This document shows, piece after piece, positions 34,252 to 43,121 of a DNA stretch of 64,000 bases. The notes below the pieces were generated by a model. It was not told where the DNA came from, did not search any database, and saw only the letters and a list, made by a program, of their open reading frames with translations. Within the stretch, counting starts at the first letter, position 1. Each line of letters opens with the position of its first letter. Position numbers and translations under genes: made by a program. Origin of the DNA: Pelomonas sp965229315 (GTDB lineage: Bacteria > Pseudomonadota > Gammaproteobacteria > Burkholderiales > Burkholderiaceae_C); NCBI RefSeq assembly GCF_965229315.1, contig NZ_CBDDJA010000002.1:930001-994000 (forward strand), in the 5' to 3' direction.

Positions 34252-34263
34252 GGAGCTGACGAC

Positions 34264-34716
34264 ATGCAAGTGATCCTGCTCGAAAAAGTGTCCAACCTTG
34301 GCAACCTTGGCGACGTCGTCAAGGTCAAGGACGGCTACGCCCGCAACTTCCTGATCCCGACCAAGGCCGCCCGTCGTGCCACGGAATCGGCGATCAAGGA
34401 ATTCGAAGTCAAGCGCGCCGAACTTGAGAAGGCTGCGGCCGCCAAGCTGGCCGAAGCCCAGAAGCTGGGCGAAGCCATCGCCGGCAAGACCGTCCGCATC
34501 GCCCAGAAGGCCGGTGTGGATGGCCGCCTGTTCGGTTCCGTCACCAACGCCGACATCGCCGACGCGCTGACCAAGCTGGGTTCGCCCATCGCCAAGTCGC
34601 AAGTGCGTCTGCCGAACGGCCCGCTGAAGACCGTGGGCGAGTTCCCGGTCGGCGTTGCCGCTCACACCGACGTCGTTGTCGAAATCACCGTCCAGGTGGT
34701 TGCCGAAGCCGAGTAA
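34264..34716 (+). CDS. rplI: 50S ribosomal protein L9
   Basis: L9 binds 23S rRNA domain V with its N-terminal domain and reaches out with a long helix. The 150-residue product has the hallmark MQVILLEKVSNLGNLGDVVKVKDGYARNFLIP start (quoted in part: GDVVKVKDGYARNFLIP), the central Lys/Ala-rich helix and a C-terminal domain with TNADIADALTKLG. GAGCTGACGAC precedes the ATG. A terminator-like hairpin separates it from dnaB. Confidence 0.97.
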   Translation: MQVILLEKVSNLGNLGDVVKVKDGYARNFLIPTKAARRATESAIKEFEVKRAELEKAAAAKLAEAQKLGEAIAGKTVRIAQKAGVDGRLFGSVTNADIADALTKLGSPIAKSQVRLPNGPLKTVGEFPVGVAAHTDVVVEITVQVVAEAE

Positions 34717-34766
34717 TCTGGCTTCCCCCGATGGCGCGGCGCTACAAGGCGCTGCACCATCTCAAA

Positions 34767-34807
34767 GAAGGCCGAGGCCCCTTGGGGGTTTCGGCCTTCG
34801 GTCTTTC
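34767..34807 (+). terminator. Terminator-like hairpin between rplI and dnaB
   Basis: GAAGGCCGA (34767-34775) pairs with TCGGCCTTC (34791-34799), with an inner CCCC/GGGG stem and a short T-rich tail (GGTCTTT). The long stem suggests termination or mRNA processing after the ribosomal genes; the weak T-tract leaves room for read-through into dnaB. Confidence 0.7.
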
Positions 34808-34860
34808 CGGGGTAAGTTGTCCCGCTCGGCCCACCGGCTGTTCCCAGCTCGTCCACAGCG

Positions 34861-34869
34861 TTATCCACA
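34861..34869 (+). promoter_or_regulatory. Perfect DnaA box next to the dnaB start
   Basis: TTATCCACA, the exact consensus DnaA 9-mer, ends five bases before the dnaB ATG and takes the place where a ribosome binding site would be. A weaker relative, CGTCCACAG, precedes it by a few bases. In this GC-rich genome such a 9-mer is not expected often by chance. It would allow DnaA to control dnaB expression; that role is inference. Confidence 0.6.
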
Positions 34870-34873
34870 AGCG

Positions 34874-36298
34874 ATGTCAGCGATCTTCCCCACCTTCTCC
34901 TCCGCCGCGCCGCAAGACGATGAGGTCGCGCGGCTGCGCGTGCCGCCGCATTCGGTCGAGGCCGAGCAGAGCGTGCTTGGCGGCCTGCTGATCGACAACT
35001 CCGCCTGGGACAAGGCGGCGGATCTGCTGACCGACAGCGACTTCTACCGCTTCGAGCACAAGCACGTCTACACAGCCATCGGCAAGCTCATCAACGCGGG
35101 CAAGCCGGCGGACGTGGTCACCGTGTTCGACGAACTCACGTCCGTGGGCCGCGCCGAGGAGTGCGGCGGCCTGGCCTACCTGAACGCGCTCGCGCAGAGC
35201 GTGCCCAGCGCCGCCAATCTGCGGCGTTATGCCGAGATCGTCCGCGAGCGCGCCATCCTGCGCAAGCTGGTCGCCACCAGCGATGAGATCGCCACCGCCG
35301 CGATGAACCCGCAGGGCCGGGCGGTGACGCAGATCCTGGACGAGGCCGAAGGCAAGATCTTCCGCATCGGCGAGGAAGGCTCGCGCAGCCGCCAGGGCTT
35401 CCAGAGCATGGACCAGCTCGTCGTGCAGCTCATCGACCGCGTCAATGAACTGGCCGAAAGCGGCGCGCAGGACGTGACCGGCGTGCGCACCGGCTTCTAC
35501 GACCTGGACCGCCAGACCGCCGGCCTGCAGGGCGGCGACCTCATCGTGCTGGCGGCGCGCCCGTCCATGGGCAAGACGGCGTTTGCCGTCAACATCGCCG
35601 AGAACGTGGCCATCAACGAAGGCCTGCCGGTCGTCATCTACTCGATGGAAATGGGCGCCTCGCAGCTCGCGCTGCGGATGGTCGGCTCCATCGGCCGCAT
35701 CGACCAGAGCCACCTGCGCACCGGCCAGCTCAAGGACGACGAGTGGGGTCGGCTGTCTGAAGCGGTGGACAAGCTCGGCAAGGCCAGCATCTTCATCGAC
35801 GAGAGCCCGGGCCTGAGCCCGTCCGAGGTACGCGCCCGCGCGCGACGCCAGGCGCGTATCTGCGGCCAACTGGGCCTGATCGTCATCGACTACCTGCAGC
35901 TGATGAGCGGCAACGGCGGCGGCAGCGACGAAAACCGCGCCACCGTGCTGGGCGAGATCTCGCGGGGCCTGAAGGCGCTGGCCAAGGAGCTGAAATGCCC
36001 CGTCATTGCGCTGTCGCAGCTCAACCGCTCGGTGGAGCAGCGCCCCGACAAGCGGCCCATGATGTCCGACCTGCGCGAGTCCGGCGCCATCGAGCAGGAT
36101 GCCGACATCATCATGTTCATCTACCGCGACGAGTACTACACCAAGGACGAGTGCAAGGAGCCGGGTGTGGCCGAGATCATCATCGCCAAGCAGCGTAACG
36201 GCCCGGTGGGCACGGTGAAGCTGATGTTCCAGCGCATGCACACCAAGTTCGAGAACCTCGCGCCCGGCTACGTGGGCGCGGAGCGCGACGAGTACTGA
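34874..36298 (+). CDS. dnaB: Replicative DNA helicase DnaB
   Basis: Hexameric 5'-3' helicase at the replication fork. The 474-residue product has the DnaB N-terminal domain (RVPPHSVEAEQSVLGGLLID near residue 21), Walker A ARPSMGKTAFAVN near residue 232, Walker B LIVIDYLQLMSG near residue 337 and the arginine-finger region IAKQRNGPVGTVKLMF near the end. No intein is present. ATG 34874 gives family length; the frame is open farther upstream through the terminator without similarity. There is no clear Shine-Dalgarno sequence, only the DnaA box. Confidence 0.96.
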   Translation: MSAIFPTFSSAAPQDDEVARLRVPPHSVEAEQSVLGGLLIDNSAWDKAADLLTDSDFYRFEHKHVYTAIGKLINAGKPADVVTVFDELTSVGRAEECGGLAYLNALAQSVPSAANLRRYAEIVRERAILRKLVATSDEIATAAMNPQGRAVTQILDEAEGKIFRIGEEGSRSRQGFQSMDQLVVQLIDRVNELAESGAQDVTGVRTGFYDLDRQTAGLQGGDLIVLAARPSMGKTAFAVNIAENVAINEGLPVVIYSMEMGASQLALRMVGSIGRIDQSHLRTGQLKDDEWGRLSEAVDKLGKASIFIDESPGLSPSEVRARARRQARICGQLGLIVIDYLQLMSGNGGGSDENRATVLGEISRGLKALAKELKCPVIALSQLNRSVEQRPDKRPMMSDLRESGAIEQDADIIMFIYRDEYYTKDECKEPGVAEIIIAKQRNGPVGTVKLMFQRMHTKFENLAPGYVGAERDEY

Positions 36299-36465
36299 AC
36301 GCGGCGCAGCGCCAGGCCTGCGTTGCAGCGAGCGAGGTGACGGAGTTGCCGCCAAACGCAAATCGTTCGCGCATCGACGGGTTTGAGTGCGTCTTGCACC
36401 GCGGCACGGCGGAGTAGAGTCGAAAGCACGCTTCGGAGTGCGCAAAACAAGGCAGTCACTCGCCC

Positions 36466-38610
36466 ATGCAGTACTTGGCATCCAGTTATTCCCCGTGGGT
36501 CGTGGCCGCGTCGCTGCTGATTGCCAGCTTCGCGTCCTATGTGGCGCTCGACCTCGCCAAGCGTGTGCGCACGCGCGAGCGCGGCGTGGCGCTGAGCTGG
36601 TGGATAGGCGGCTCGCTGGCGATGGGCACGGGCATCTGGTGCATGCACTTCGTGGGCATGCTGGCGTTCTCGCTGCCCATCGCGCTGGGCTACACGGTCG
36701 CGCTGACCGTCGCCTCGTGGGTGGCCGGCGTGGCCGTTTCGGCCGTCGCCCTCTACGTGGCCAGCCATGGCGAGCTGACCTGGCGCAGCCTGGCCGGCGG
36801 GGCGCTGGCGATGGGGCTGGGCATCTGCGCAATGCACTACACCGGCATGGCCGCGCTGGACATGTCGCCCGGCATCGTCTGGAACCTGCGCGTGGTGGCC
36901 GCGTCGGCGCTGATCGCCGTGGGGGCTTCGGCCGCGGCGCTGCTGATCTTCTTCTGGATGCGCACGCTGGCCGAACGCCGTGCGGTGATCTTCCAGCCGC
37001 TGGCCGCCCTGGTGATGGGCATGGCCATCTGCGGCATGCACTACACCGGCATGGCGGCGGCGAGCTTTCCTGAGGGCACGGTGTGCCTGAGCGCGGACGC
37101 GCTGGGCGGGCCGCAACTCGGCATGATGGTGTCGGTGTCGTCGATCGCGCTGCTGACGATGACGCTCTTCACCTCCATGCTGGACGCGCGCATGCGCAGC
37201 TCGCTCAAGGTCGCCAACGTGAAACTGGCATCCGCCAACGAGGAGCTGCGCCGCCGCGCCTTCCAGGACCCGCTCACCGGGCTGCCCAACCGCATGCTGT
37301 TCGAGGATCGCCTGGCCCATGCGCTGCAGCGCCAGGCGCGTGCCGCCGAGCAGATCTCCGAGCGCAACGCCAGCAAGGTGGCGGTGCTGTTCATCGACCT
37401 GGACGGCTTCAAGCCGGTCAACGATTCGATGGGCCATGCCGCCGGCGACGTGGTGCTGCGGGAGGCCGCCGCCCGCGTGAAGGCCGCGGCGCGCGACGCG
37501 GACACGGTGGCCCGCATCGGCGGGGATGAATTCGTGCTGCTGATGGAAGACGTCACCAGCGTGGCGGATTGCGTGGGCCTGGCCCGCCGGGTCATCGCCT
37601 CGCTGACGGCGCCCCTGGAGATTGGTGGGCGGCGTGTGGCGCTGTCGGGCTCCATCGGCATCGCCGCGTGCCCCGACCATGGCGACAGTGACAACCTCGT
37701 CATGCGTGCCGACGCCGCCATGTACACCGCCAAGCGTGCCGGTGGGGGCACCTACGCGCTGTACGAGGCCCACATGGACGACGGGACGCAGGAGCAGCTC
37801 AACCTGCAGAACGACCTGCGCCATGCCATCGACAACGGCGAGTTGCAGCTGCACTACCAGCCCAAGATCGACGGCCAGCATGGCCAGATCCGCGGCGTGG
37901 AAGCGCTGCTGCGCTGGAACCACCCGGAGCGCGGCCTGTTGACCGCGGGGCTGTTCATCCCCATCGCCGAGCGCTTCGGCCTCATCGGCTCACTGGGCAA
38001 CTGGGTCATCGACGAGGCCTGCCGGCAGATGCGTGCCTGGGCCGACATGGGCTTGCACATGCGCGTGGCGATCAATCTCTCGGTGCACCAGTTGCGCGAG
38101 GAAGACCTGGCGGCGCGCATCGGGGCGGCGCTGGACAGGAACCTGCTCGACCCGGCGCAACTGCTGTGCGAGATCACCGAGTCGGTGGCGATGGAAGACC
38201 TCAAGAGCACCCAGCGCGCCTTCGAGGCGCTGGAGCGCATCGGCGTGTTCCTGTCCATCGACGACTTCGGCACCGGTTATTCCAGCCTCAGCTACCTGCG
38301 CCAGCTGCCCGCCCGCCAGCTCAAGATCGACCAAAGCTTCGTCGCGGACGTGGAGGGCAGCGCCGACGCGCGCGCCATCGTCAGCGCGGTCATCCAGCTG
38401 GCCCACGAGCTGGGCCTGCGCGTGGTCGCGGAAGGCGTGGAAACCAAGGCCCAGCGCGACATCCTGCTGGGCCTGCACTGCGATGAACTGCAGGGCTACT
38501 ACCTGGCCCGGCCGATGTCGGCCGAGACGCTGGAGGCCTGGACGGCAGGCCGCAAGCCGGCCGGCGCGGCAGACTTCTCGCCGTCGGTGCTGGGCGAGCA
38601 GCTGCAGTAA
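36466..38610 (+). CDS. MHYT-GGDEF-EAL cyclic-di-GMP signalling protein
   Basis: A 714-residue membrane protein. The N-terminal sensor has three repeats of the MHYT motif (MHFVGM, MHYTGM, MHYTGM) across about seven helices (residues 1-250); MHYT domains are thought to bind copper and sense a diatomic gas or redox state. The GGDEF domain has an intact active site (GGDEF at 352-356) and the EAL domain has EAL at 479-481 plus DDFGTGYSSLSYL, so both synthesis and hydrolysis of cyclic di-GMP are possible. It stands alone between dnaB and the convergent TlpA-like gene; the 167 bases before it show only a small GCAC/GTGC hairpin. Confidence 0.93.
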   Translation: MQYLASSYSPWVVAASLLIASFASYVALDLAKRVRTRERGVALSWWIGGSLAMGTGIWCMHFVGMLAFSLPIALGYTVALTVASWVAGVAVSAVALYVASHGELTWRSLAGGALAMGLGICAMHYTGMAALDMSPGIVWNLRVVAASALIAVGASAAALLIFFWMRTLAERRAVIFQPLAALVMGMAICGMHYTGMAAASFPEGTVCLSADALGGPQLGMMVSVSSIALLTMTLFTSMLDARMRSSLKVANVKLASANEELRRRAFQDPLTGLPNRMLFEDRLAHALQRQARAAEQISERNASKVAVLFIDLDGFKPVNDSMGHAAGDVVLREAAARVKAAARDADTVARIGGDEFVLLMEDVTSVADCVGLARRVIASLTAPLEIGGRRVALSGSIGIAACPDHGDSDNLVMRADAAMYTAKRAGGGTYALYEAHMDDGTQEQLNLQNDLRHAIDNGELQLHYQPKIDGQHGQIRGVEALLRWNHPERGLLTAGLFIPIAERFGLIGSLGNWVIDEACRQMRAWADMGLHMRVAINLSVHQLREEDLAARIGAALDRNLLDPAQLLCEITESVAMEDLKSTQRAFEALERIGVFLSIDDFGTGYSSLSYLRQLPARQLKIDQSFVADVEGSADARAIVSAVIQLAHELGLRVVAEGVETKAQRDILLGLHCDELQGYYLARPMSAETLEAWTAGRKPAGAADFSPSVLGEQLQ

Positions 38611-38668
38611 GCCGGTGGGGTCCACGCCGGGCTGACCCTGCCGGGTGCGCACGCGGGCGCATCCGACC

Positions 38669-39166
38669 TCAGAGAAACCGCGCCAGTTGCTCCACGTCTT
38701 CTTGAAAAAGCTGGCCTGCTTCGGCCGCCGCGACGCGCCCGTTGCGGCCCCGCACGACCGTGACGGGCAGCCCTTGCGGCTTGGGCAGCACCGCCTCGAT
38801 GGCGGGTGTGATCCAGCCGCTGGGGAAGTCGTAGCCGCGCTTGTCCAGATAGGCTTTGGCGGTGGCCGCATCCTTGTCGATGGACAGGCCCAGCACCTGG
38901 AGCCCACGGTCCCGGTGGGCGCGCCACAGCGTCTGGATGTGCGGCGTGACCTGTGCGCAGAACGGGCACCAGCTCGCCCACCAGTAGACAACGGTGACGC
39001 GGCCATCGGCCTGCGCCGCTGTGAACACGCGGCCGTCCAGCAGCGTCAGGTCGGGCAACTGCAGCAGCGCGCCGATGGCGGGCATGTGCTTCAGGCGCTC
39101 TGCCGCGAAGGCGGCCGGGGCCAGCAGCCCCAGCCCCGCGCCGGCGCACCAGGTGCGGCGGTCCAT
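38669..39166 (-). CDS. TlpA-like periplasmic thiol-disulfide oxidoreductase
   Basis: A 165-residue thioredoxin-fold protein with an N-terminal signal or anchor (MDRRTWCAGAGLGLLAPAAFA) and the active-site motif WWASWCPFCAQV near residue 60 (CPFC). Likely keeps a periplasmic partner reduced; in sox loci such proteins (SoxW/SoxS class) maintain SoxYZ. ATG 39166 overlaps the stop of the ArsR-family gene (ATGA), so the two are co-translated and probably respond to the same signal. Confidence 0.85.
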   Translation of the reverse strand: MDRRTWCAGAGLGLLAPAAFAAERLKHMPAIGALLQLPDLTLLDGRVFTAAQADGRVTVVYWWASWCPFCAQVTPHIQTLWRAHRDRGLQVLGLSIDKDAATAKAYLDKRGYDFPSGWITPAIEAVLPKPQGLPVTVVRGRNGRVAAAEAGQLFQEDVEQLARFL

Positions 39167-39531
39167 CAGCGCATGCCGGCGACGAGCAGGCGTTCCTCGG
39201 CGGGCACGGCCTCGTCGCCGTCGAGCTCGACCGCCAGTTGCGTGCACACGGCACGGCACAGCATCGCGACCTTCTCGCTCTGCAGCCGGTAGTAGATCTG
39301 TGTGCCCTCGCGGCGCTTGCCCAGGATGCCCGCCCGGTACAGCGTGGACAGGTGCTGGGACATGTTGGGCTGCGTCGTCTCGATCTGCGCGAGCAGCTCC
39401 GACACGTTGCGCTCGCCATTGCAGACCGCGCTGATGATCTTCAGCCGGATCGGCGTGGCCAGCACGCCGAACAACTCGGCGGCAGATGCGAACACGCGGT
39501 CTTCCTCGTTGGGGATGGTGGCGTCGGTCAT
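39166..39531 (-). CDS. ArsR-family regulator, candidate sulfur sensor
   Basis: Winged-helix repressor of 121 residues, start at ATG 39531 (GTG 39564 is an alternative with 11 more residues). The HTH is VSELLAQIETTQPNMSQHLSTL (about residues 43-64), with the wing GTQIYYRLQ. Cys occur at 37, 92 and 96. Relatives of the BigR/SqrR/SoxR group sense sulfide or persulfide with one Cys in helix 2 and one in helix 5, and C37 with C92 or C96 would lie in those helices. Control of the sox genes is inferred from position, with a TlpA-like gene behind it and a transporter opposite. Confidence 0.8.
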   Translation of the reverse strand: MTDATIPNEEDRVFASAAELFGVLATPIRLKIISAVCNGERNVSELLAQIETTQPNMSQHLSTLYRAGILGKRREGTQIYYRLQSEKVAMLCRAVCTQLAVELDGDEAVPAEERLLVAGMR

Positions 39532-39641
39532 CACAGCGGCGGGCGTGGAACTTCGGAAAATCACTGTATCAGCAAGCGCCGATGTGTCGCCTGGCCCATG
39601 GAGAATGTGGCTGCCCCTTGACCTGCCTCAAACTGACCGAC

Positions 39642-40730
39642 ATGGACGAATCCGCGCTGCCCGCCCTCATGCACCAGATCCTCTGGGCGGCGTTCGGCCT
39701 GGCTGTGCTGTTCGGCGCGCTGAGCCAGCGCACGCGCTTCTGCACGATGGGCGCGATCTCGGACATCTACGCGATGGGCGACTGGCGCCGCGCGCGCATG
39801 TGGATGGTGGCCAGCCTCGTGGCCGTGCTGGGCTTCAACGGCATGGCGGCGCTGGGCGTCATCGACCCGGGCGCCAGCATCTACACCGGCCCGCGGCTGC
39901 TGTGGCTGTCGGCCGTCGTGGGCGGCCTGCTGTTCGGCTTCGGCATGGTGCTCGGCTCGGGCTGCATCAGCCGCAACCTCGTGCGGCTGGGTGCGGGCAA
40001 CCTGAAGTCGCTGGTGGTGCTGGTGGTGGCGGCCATCGCGGCGGGGGCGACGCTGCGCGGCATCACCGCGGTCGCGCGGGTGGCGAGCGTGGAGAAGGTG
40101 TTCATGGAACTGCCCGGGGGGCAGGCGCTGCCGGCGCTGCTGAACGTGTCGCCCGTCGCCGTGGCCGCCGTGCTGGCCCTCGCGCTGGCGGCCTGGGTGC
40201 TGCTGTCGCGTGACGGCCGATCGGCGGACGTGTGGCTGGCGGGCGTGGGCGCGGGCGCGCTGGTCTCGGCGCTGTGGTGGGTGTCCGGCCACCTGGGTTT
40301 CCTGCCGGAAGACCCGCGCACGCTGGAGCCCGTCTACCTGGCGACCAACTCGCGGCACATGGAGTCGCTGAGCACCATCGCCCCCATCGCCTACGCGCTG
40401 GACTGGGTACAGATGTTCAGCGACCAGAGCAAGACGCTCACGCTCGGCATCGTCAGCGTGTTCGGCCTCGTGGCCGGCTCGGCGCTGATGGCCTGGCGCG
40501 AGCGCAGCTTTCGCTGGGAGGGCTTCGCCAACGTGGGCGACCTGGGCGTGCACCTGGCCGGCGCCGTGTGCATGGGCGTGGGCGGCATCGTCGCGATGGG
40601 CTGCACCATCGGCCACGGCATCACGGGCATCTCGACGCTGTCGCTGGGCAGCTTCATCGCGCTGGCCGCGATGGTGGCCGGCGCGCTGCTGGGGCTGAGG
40701 TTCCAGGAGTGGCGGCTGGACCACGCCTGA
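39642..40730 (+). CDS. YeeE/YedE (TsuA-like) sulfur-compound transporter
   Basis: Inner-membrane protein of 362 residues with about ten helices and two YeeE/YedE repeats. Three Cys sit in the conserved contexts RFCTMGA (C34), GSGCISRN (C108) and MGCTIGHG (C321), the positions used for thiosulfate relay in the TsuA/YeeE transporter. Transport of thiosulfate or a related sulfur species is therefore likely. It is divergent from the ArsR-family regulator, with the shared promoter region in between. ATG 39642 is chosen; ATG 39582 would add a Cys-rich 20-residue leader. Confidence 0.85.
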   Translation: MDESALPALMHQILWAAFGLAVLFGALSQRTRFCTMGAISDIYAMGDWRRARMWMVASLVAVLGFNGMAALGVIDPGASIYTGPRLLWLSAVVGGLLFGFGMVLGSGCISRNLVRLGAGNLKSLVVLVVAAIAAGATLRGITAVARVASVEKVFMELPGGQALPALLNVSPVAVAAVLALALAAWVLLSRDGRSADVWLAGVGAGALVSALWWVSGHLGFLPEDPRTLEPVYLATNSRHMESLSTIAPIAYALDWVQMFSDQSKTLTLGIVSVFGLVAGSALMAWRERSFRWEGFANVGDLGVHLAGAVCMGVGGIVAMGCTIGHGITGISTLSLGSFIALAAMVAGALLGLRFQEWRLDHA

Positions 40731-40739
40731 GCGGCGCCG

Positions 40740-41225
40740 TCAACGCGCGCGCGAGCGCTTCAGCAGCTCGCGCAGGTCATCGTCCGCCATCTCGCCGGGG
40801 ATGCATCGCGGCCCCTTGGGTGGCTCGCCCAGCCAGCACGTCATCGGCACGACCTTGCGCGGCGTGAGTTGCGCGCGCAGGCCGCAGAAGTCCAGGATGA
40901 CGGGGAAGCCGTAGCCGCGCCGCTCGACAATGCGGCGCACTGCGTCGGCCTGGTCATCGACGGCGATGGCGATCACGGCGGCGCCGGGCTCGGCGCGCAG
41001 CAACCGGTCCAGCCGCTCGTTGTGGCGCTGGCAGAAGGCGCAGTCGGTCGACCAGAACACCGCGAGCACCGGGCCGCCTTGCCAGAACGACGGCGAGATG
41101 GGCCGGTCGCGCACATCGCGCGCAGGCAGGCCGGCCGGGCAGTCGGCAAACAGTGCCTGCGCACCGGGTGTGGCCTGCGCGGTGCCCACCAGCAGCGCGG
41201 CGGCGATCCAGGCCAGCACCTTCAT
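40740..41225 (-). CDS. Thioredoxin-like protein, sox-associated
   Basis: A 161-residue secreted protein with signal peptide MKVLAWIAAALLVGTAQA and a redox motif STDCAFCQRH (CAFC) near residue 62. It looks like a thioredoxin/SoxW-type reductant of the Sox pathway. Further Cys occur in LDFCGLR, MTCWLG and RCIPGE. Its ATG overlaps the stop of the metallo-hydrolase gene (ATGA), and it is the last gene of the long minus-strand sox unit. The exact partner is unknown. Confidence 0.75.
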   Translation of the reverse strand: MKVLAWIAAALLVGTAQATPGAQALFADCPAGLPARDVRDRPISPSFWQGGPVLAVFWSTDCAFCQRHNERLDRLLRAEPGAAVIAIAVDDQADAVRRIVERRGYGFPVILDFCGLRAQLTPRKVVPMTCWLGEPPKGPRCIPGEMADDDLRELLKRSRAR

Positions 41226-42142
41226 GGCGGGCTGCGCTCCATCAGCAGGTAGGTGTTGTAGGCGTTCATGCGGTTGGCTGCGCCGAACAGGGGCAGGCCT
41301 GCGAACGCCGACCAGTCGGTGCGCGCATAGGCGTCGTCGAACGGCTCCATGTCGGCCGCCGCGCGGCCCATGGTGTCGCGCAGGTATTGCAGGTAGTCGC
41401 GTGTCAGGCGCAGGTCGGCCAGCGTGGACACCGGGCCGTGGCCCGGCACGATGGCCGCGGGCGCCGTGTCGATGAGGCGGGCCAGCGCCGCGATCCAGCC
41501 GCGGCTGTCGGCCTGGCCGACAAAGGGAATGCGGCCACGAAAGGCCAGGTCGCCCGCGAACAGCACGCGTGAGCTTTCGACGAACACGGTCAGGTCTTCC
41601 GGCGTGTGGGCCGGGCCGACATGGCGGATCAGCAGCCGCTCGCCGCCCAGTTCCAGCGTCGTGTCGGCGCTGATCCAGCGGTCGGCCGGCACGAGGCGGG
41701 TCTGCGCGTCTATCCACGGCGCGAGCGTCTCGCGGCTGGCCTGCAGGCGCAGCCGGGCGGTGTCGGACTGCAAATACTCGCGTCCGGCCTCGTGCGCCAT
41801 GACAGTGGCGCCGAGGTCCTTGAACACCTGCAGGCCGTACACATGATCCGCGTGGTAGTGCGTCAGGATCACGTAGCGCACCGGCTGCGGCGTGACGGCC
41901 TTGATGGCGGCCAGCAGCGATTCGGCCAGCGCGGGCGAGCCCAGCGCGTCGATGACGACGACGCCGGCCGGCGTGACCACCACGCCGGCGTTGGAGATGA
42001 AGTTGCGGTTCTGCGGCGAGCCCAGCGCGGCCTCGCCCTGGGCCAGCCAGACGTTGGGCGCGACCGGCTGCAGCGTCAGCGGCTCAGCCGCGATGGCCGC
42101 GCTCCACAGCAGCGCGCAGGCGAGCCCGAGCCAGCGCCGCAT
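41222..42142 (-). CDS. SoxH-like metallo-beta-lactamase-fold hydrolase
   Basis: A 306-residue exported protein (signal peptide MRRWLGLACALLWSAAIAA) with the metal motif THYHADH near residue 95, then further His/Asp ligands in GPAHTPEDL and GDLAFRG and a final His in PGHGPV. It belongs to the SoxH/quinoprotein-relay zinc hydrolase group often found with sox genes. In Paracoccus SoxH is dispensable for thiosulfate oxidation, and its substrate is not known. It sits 45 bases after the DsrE-family gene in the sox transcription direction. Confidence 0.82.
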   Translation of the reverse strand: MRRWLGLACALLWSAAIAAEPLTLQPVAPNVWLAQGEAALGSPQNRNFISNAGVVVTPAGVVVIDALGSPALAESLLAAIKAVTPQPVRYVILTHYHADHVYGLQVFKDLGATVMAHEAGREYLQSDTARLRLQASRETLAPWIDAQTRLVPADRWISADTTLELGGERLLIRHVGPAHTPEDLTVFVESSRVLFAGDLAFRGRIPFVGQADSRGWIAALARLIDTAPAAIVPGHGPVSTLADLRLTRDYLQYLRDTMGRAAADMEPFDDAYARTDWSAFAGLPLFGAANRMNAYNTYLLMERSPP

Positions 42143-42187
42143 CAGTCGACGGCGGGGTATGTCGGGCCGAGCGCCGTGCCGTCCATC

Positions 42188-42604
42188 TCAGGGCTTGATG
42201 TACGCATAGCCCTGCTTCTGCAGCTTGGCGATGCGCACGACGCCGGACGGCGTGAAGTCGGCGTCCATGACGAACTGCTCCTTCTTCAGGCCGCGGTTCT
42301 TCAGCGTGATCTCGCAGACCTCGAAGCGCACGCCGCGGGCCTTCAGCGCCGAGATCAGCGGCGCGTACTCGGTGTCGTTGGTGGCGGCCCTGGCGCCTTC
42401 CATCAGCATGTCCACGCCTTCGGCGTGTGCGACAGCGGTGATCTGCGCGGTGGGGTCGCTGTCCAGGTGGTTGCGGATGTTGCGCAAGCCCTTGAGGCCT
42501 TGCGTGGCGGCGTTGTCGAAGTGGTAGACGACGAGGTCACCGGCCCAGGCGAGCGGGGTGGCGAGGATCATCGCGAAGAGGGCGAGCAGAACGCGTTTGC
42601 GCAT
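42188..42604 (-). CDS. Exported DsrE-family protein
   Basis: A 138-residue protein with a signal peptide (MRKRVLLALFAMILATPLAWA) and a DsrE/DsrF-like fold (VVYHFDNAATQGLKGLRNIRNHLD, quoted in part: QGLKGLRNIRNHLD). DsrE-family proteins bind or transfer sulfur on a Cys; the single Cys in the mature part is in RFEVCEITLKNRG near residue 100. The periplasmic location suits handling of Sox intermediates. GGAG precedes the ATG. Function is inferred from fold and neighbours. Confidence 0.8.
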   Translation of the reverse strand: MRKRVLLALFAMILATPLAWAGDLVVYHFDNAATQGLKGLRNIRNHLDSDPTAQITAVAHAEGVDMLMEGARAATNDTEYAPLISALKARGVRFEVCEITLKNRGLKKEQFVMDADFTPSGVVRIAKLQKQGYAYIKP

Positions 42605-42623
42605 GGGGGTCTCCTGGAAGGGG

Positions 42624-43121
42624 TCAATGGCCAAGCTCGATGCTATCGGCCACTGCCCGCACGCCGGCCAGCGCGCAGGCGTCGTCGGCCTCGCCGCCCG
42701 GCGCGCCGGACACGCCGATGGCGCCCGCCACCGTGCCCGAGGCTTCGATGACCTGGCCACCCGCGATGGCCATCACGCGCGGTGCCTGGCGGATGCCGCT
42801 CATGGGCTTGCCGGCCTGCGTCTCGGCGGCGAGCGCAGCGGTGGACATGCGAAAGCTCGCGGCCGTCCAGGCCTTCTGCGGCGCGATGTCCAGCGTGTGC
42901 GCGCCGGCGAAGCGGTCGCGCAGCAGCACCTGCACGTTGCCTGCGCGGTCCACGACAGCGACCGTGACCTGGTGGCCTGCGGCGCGGCAATGCGCCAGCG
43001 CGGCGCGCGCCGCGACCAGCGCCGTCTCGGGCGTGAGCTGCGGCACGTTGAACACGGGCGGTGCGTCGGCGGCGTGGGCCGCGCCGGCAAGCAGGGACAG
43101 GGCAGCGAGCAAGGTCTTCAT
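42624..43121 (-). CDS. GlcG/HbpS-family heme-binding protein
   Basis: A 165-residue exported protein (signal peptide to AHAA, residue 18) of the DUF336 GlcG/HbpS family, with VTVAVVDRAGNVQVLLRDRFAG and the Gly-rich end GAIGVSGAPGGEADDACALAG (first 20 only considered diagnostic). Family members bind heme or act in oxidative-stress sensing. It overlaps the soxB stop by 4 bases, so it is made together with SoxB. A role in supplying or sensing heme for the cytochromes SoxA, SoxX and SoxD is possible but unproven. Confidence 0.82.
   Translation of the reverse strand: MKTLLAALSLLAGAAHAADAPPVFNVPQLTPETALVAARAALAHCRAAGHQVTVAVVDRAGNVQVLLRDRFAGAHTLDIAPQKAWTAASFRMSTAALAAETQAGKPMSGIRQAPRVMAIAGGQVIEASGTVAGAIGVSGAPGGEADDACALAGVRAVADSIELGH

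Noticed and set aside
39582..39641. Upstream ATG adding a Cys-rich 20-residue leader (CRLAHGECGCPLTC) to the YeeE-type transporter
   Set aside because: No ribosome binding site is seen and family members begin near ATG 39642. It remains possible but is not supported.
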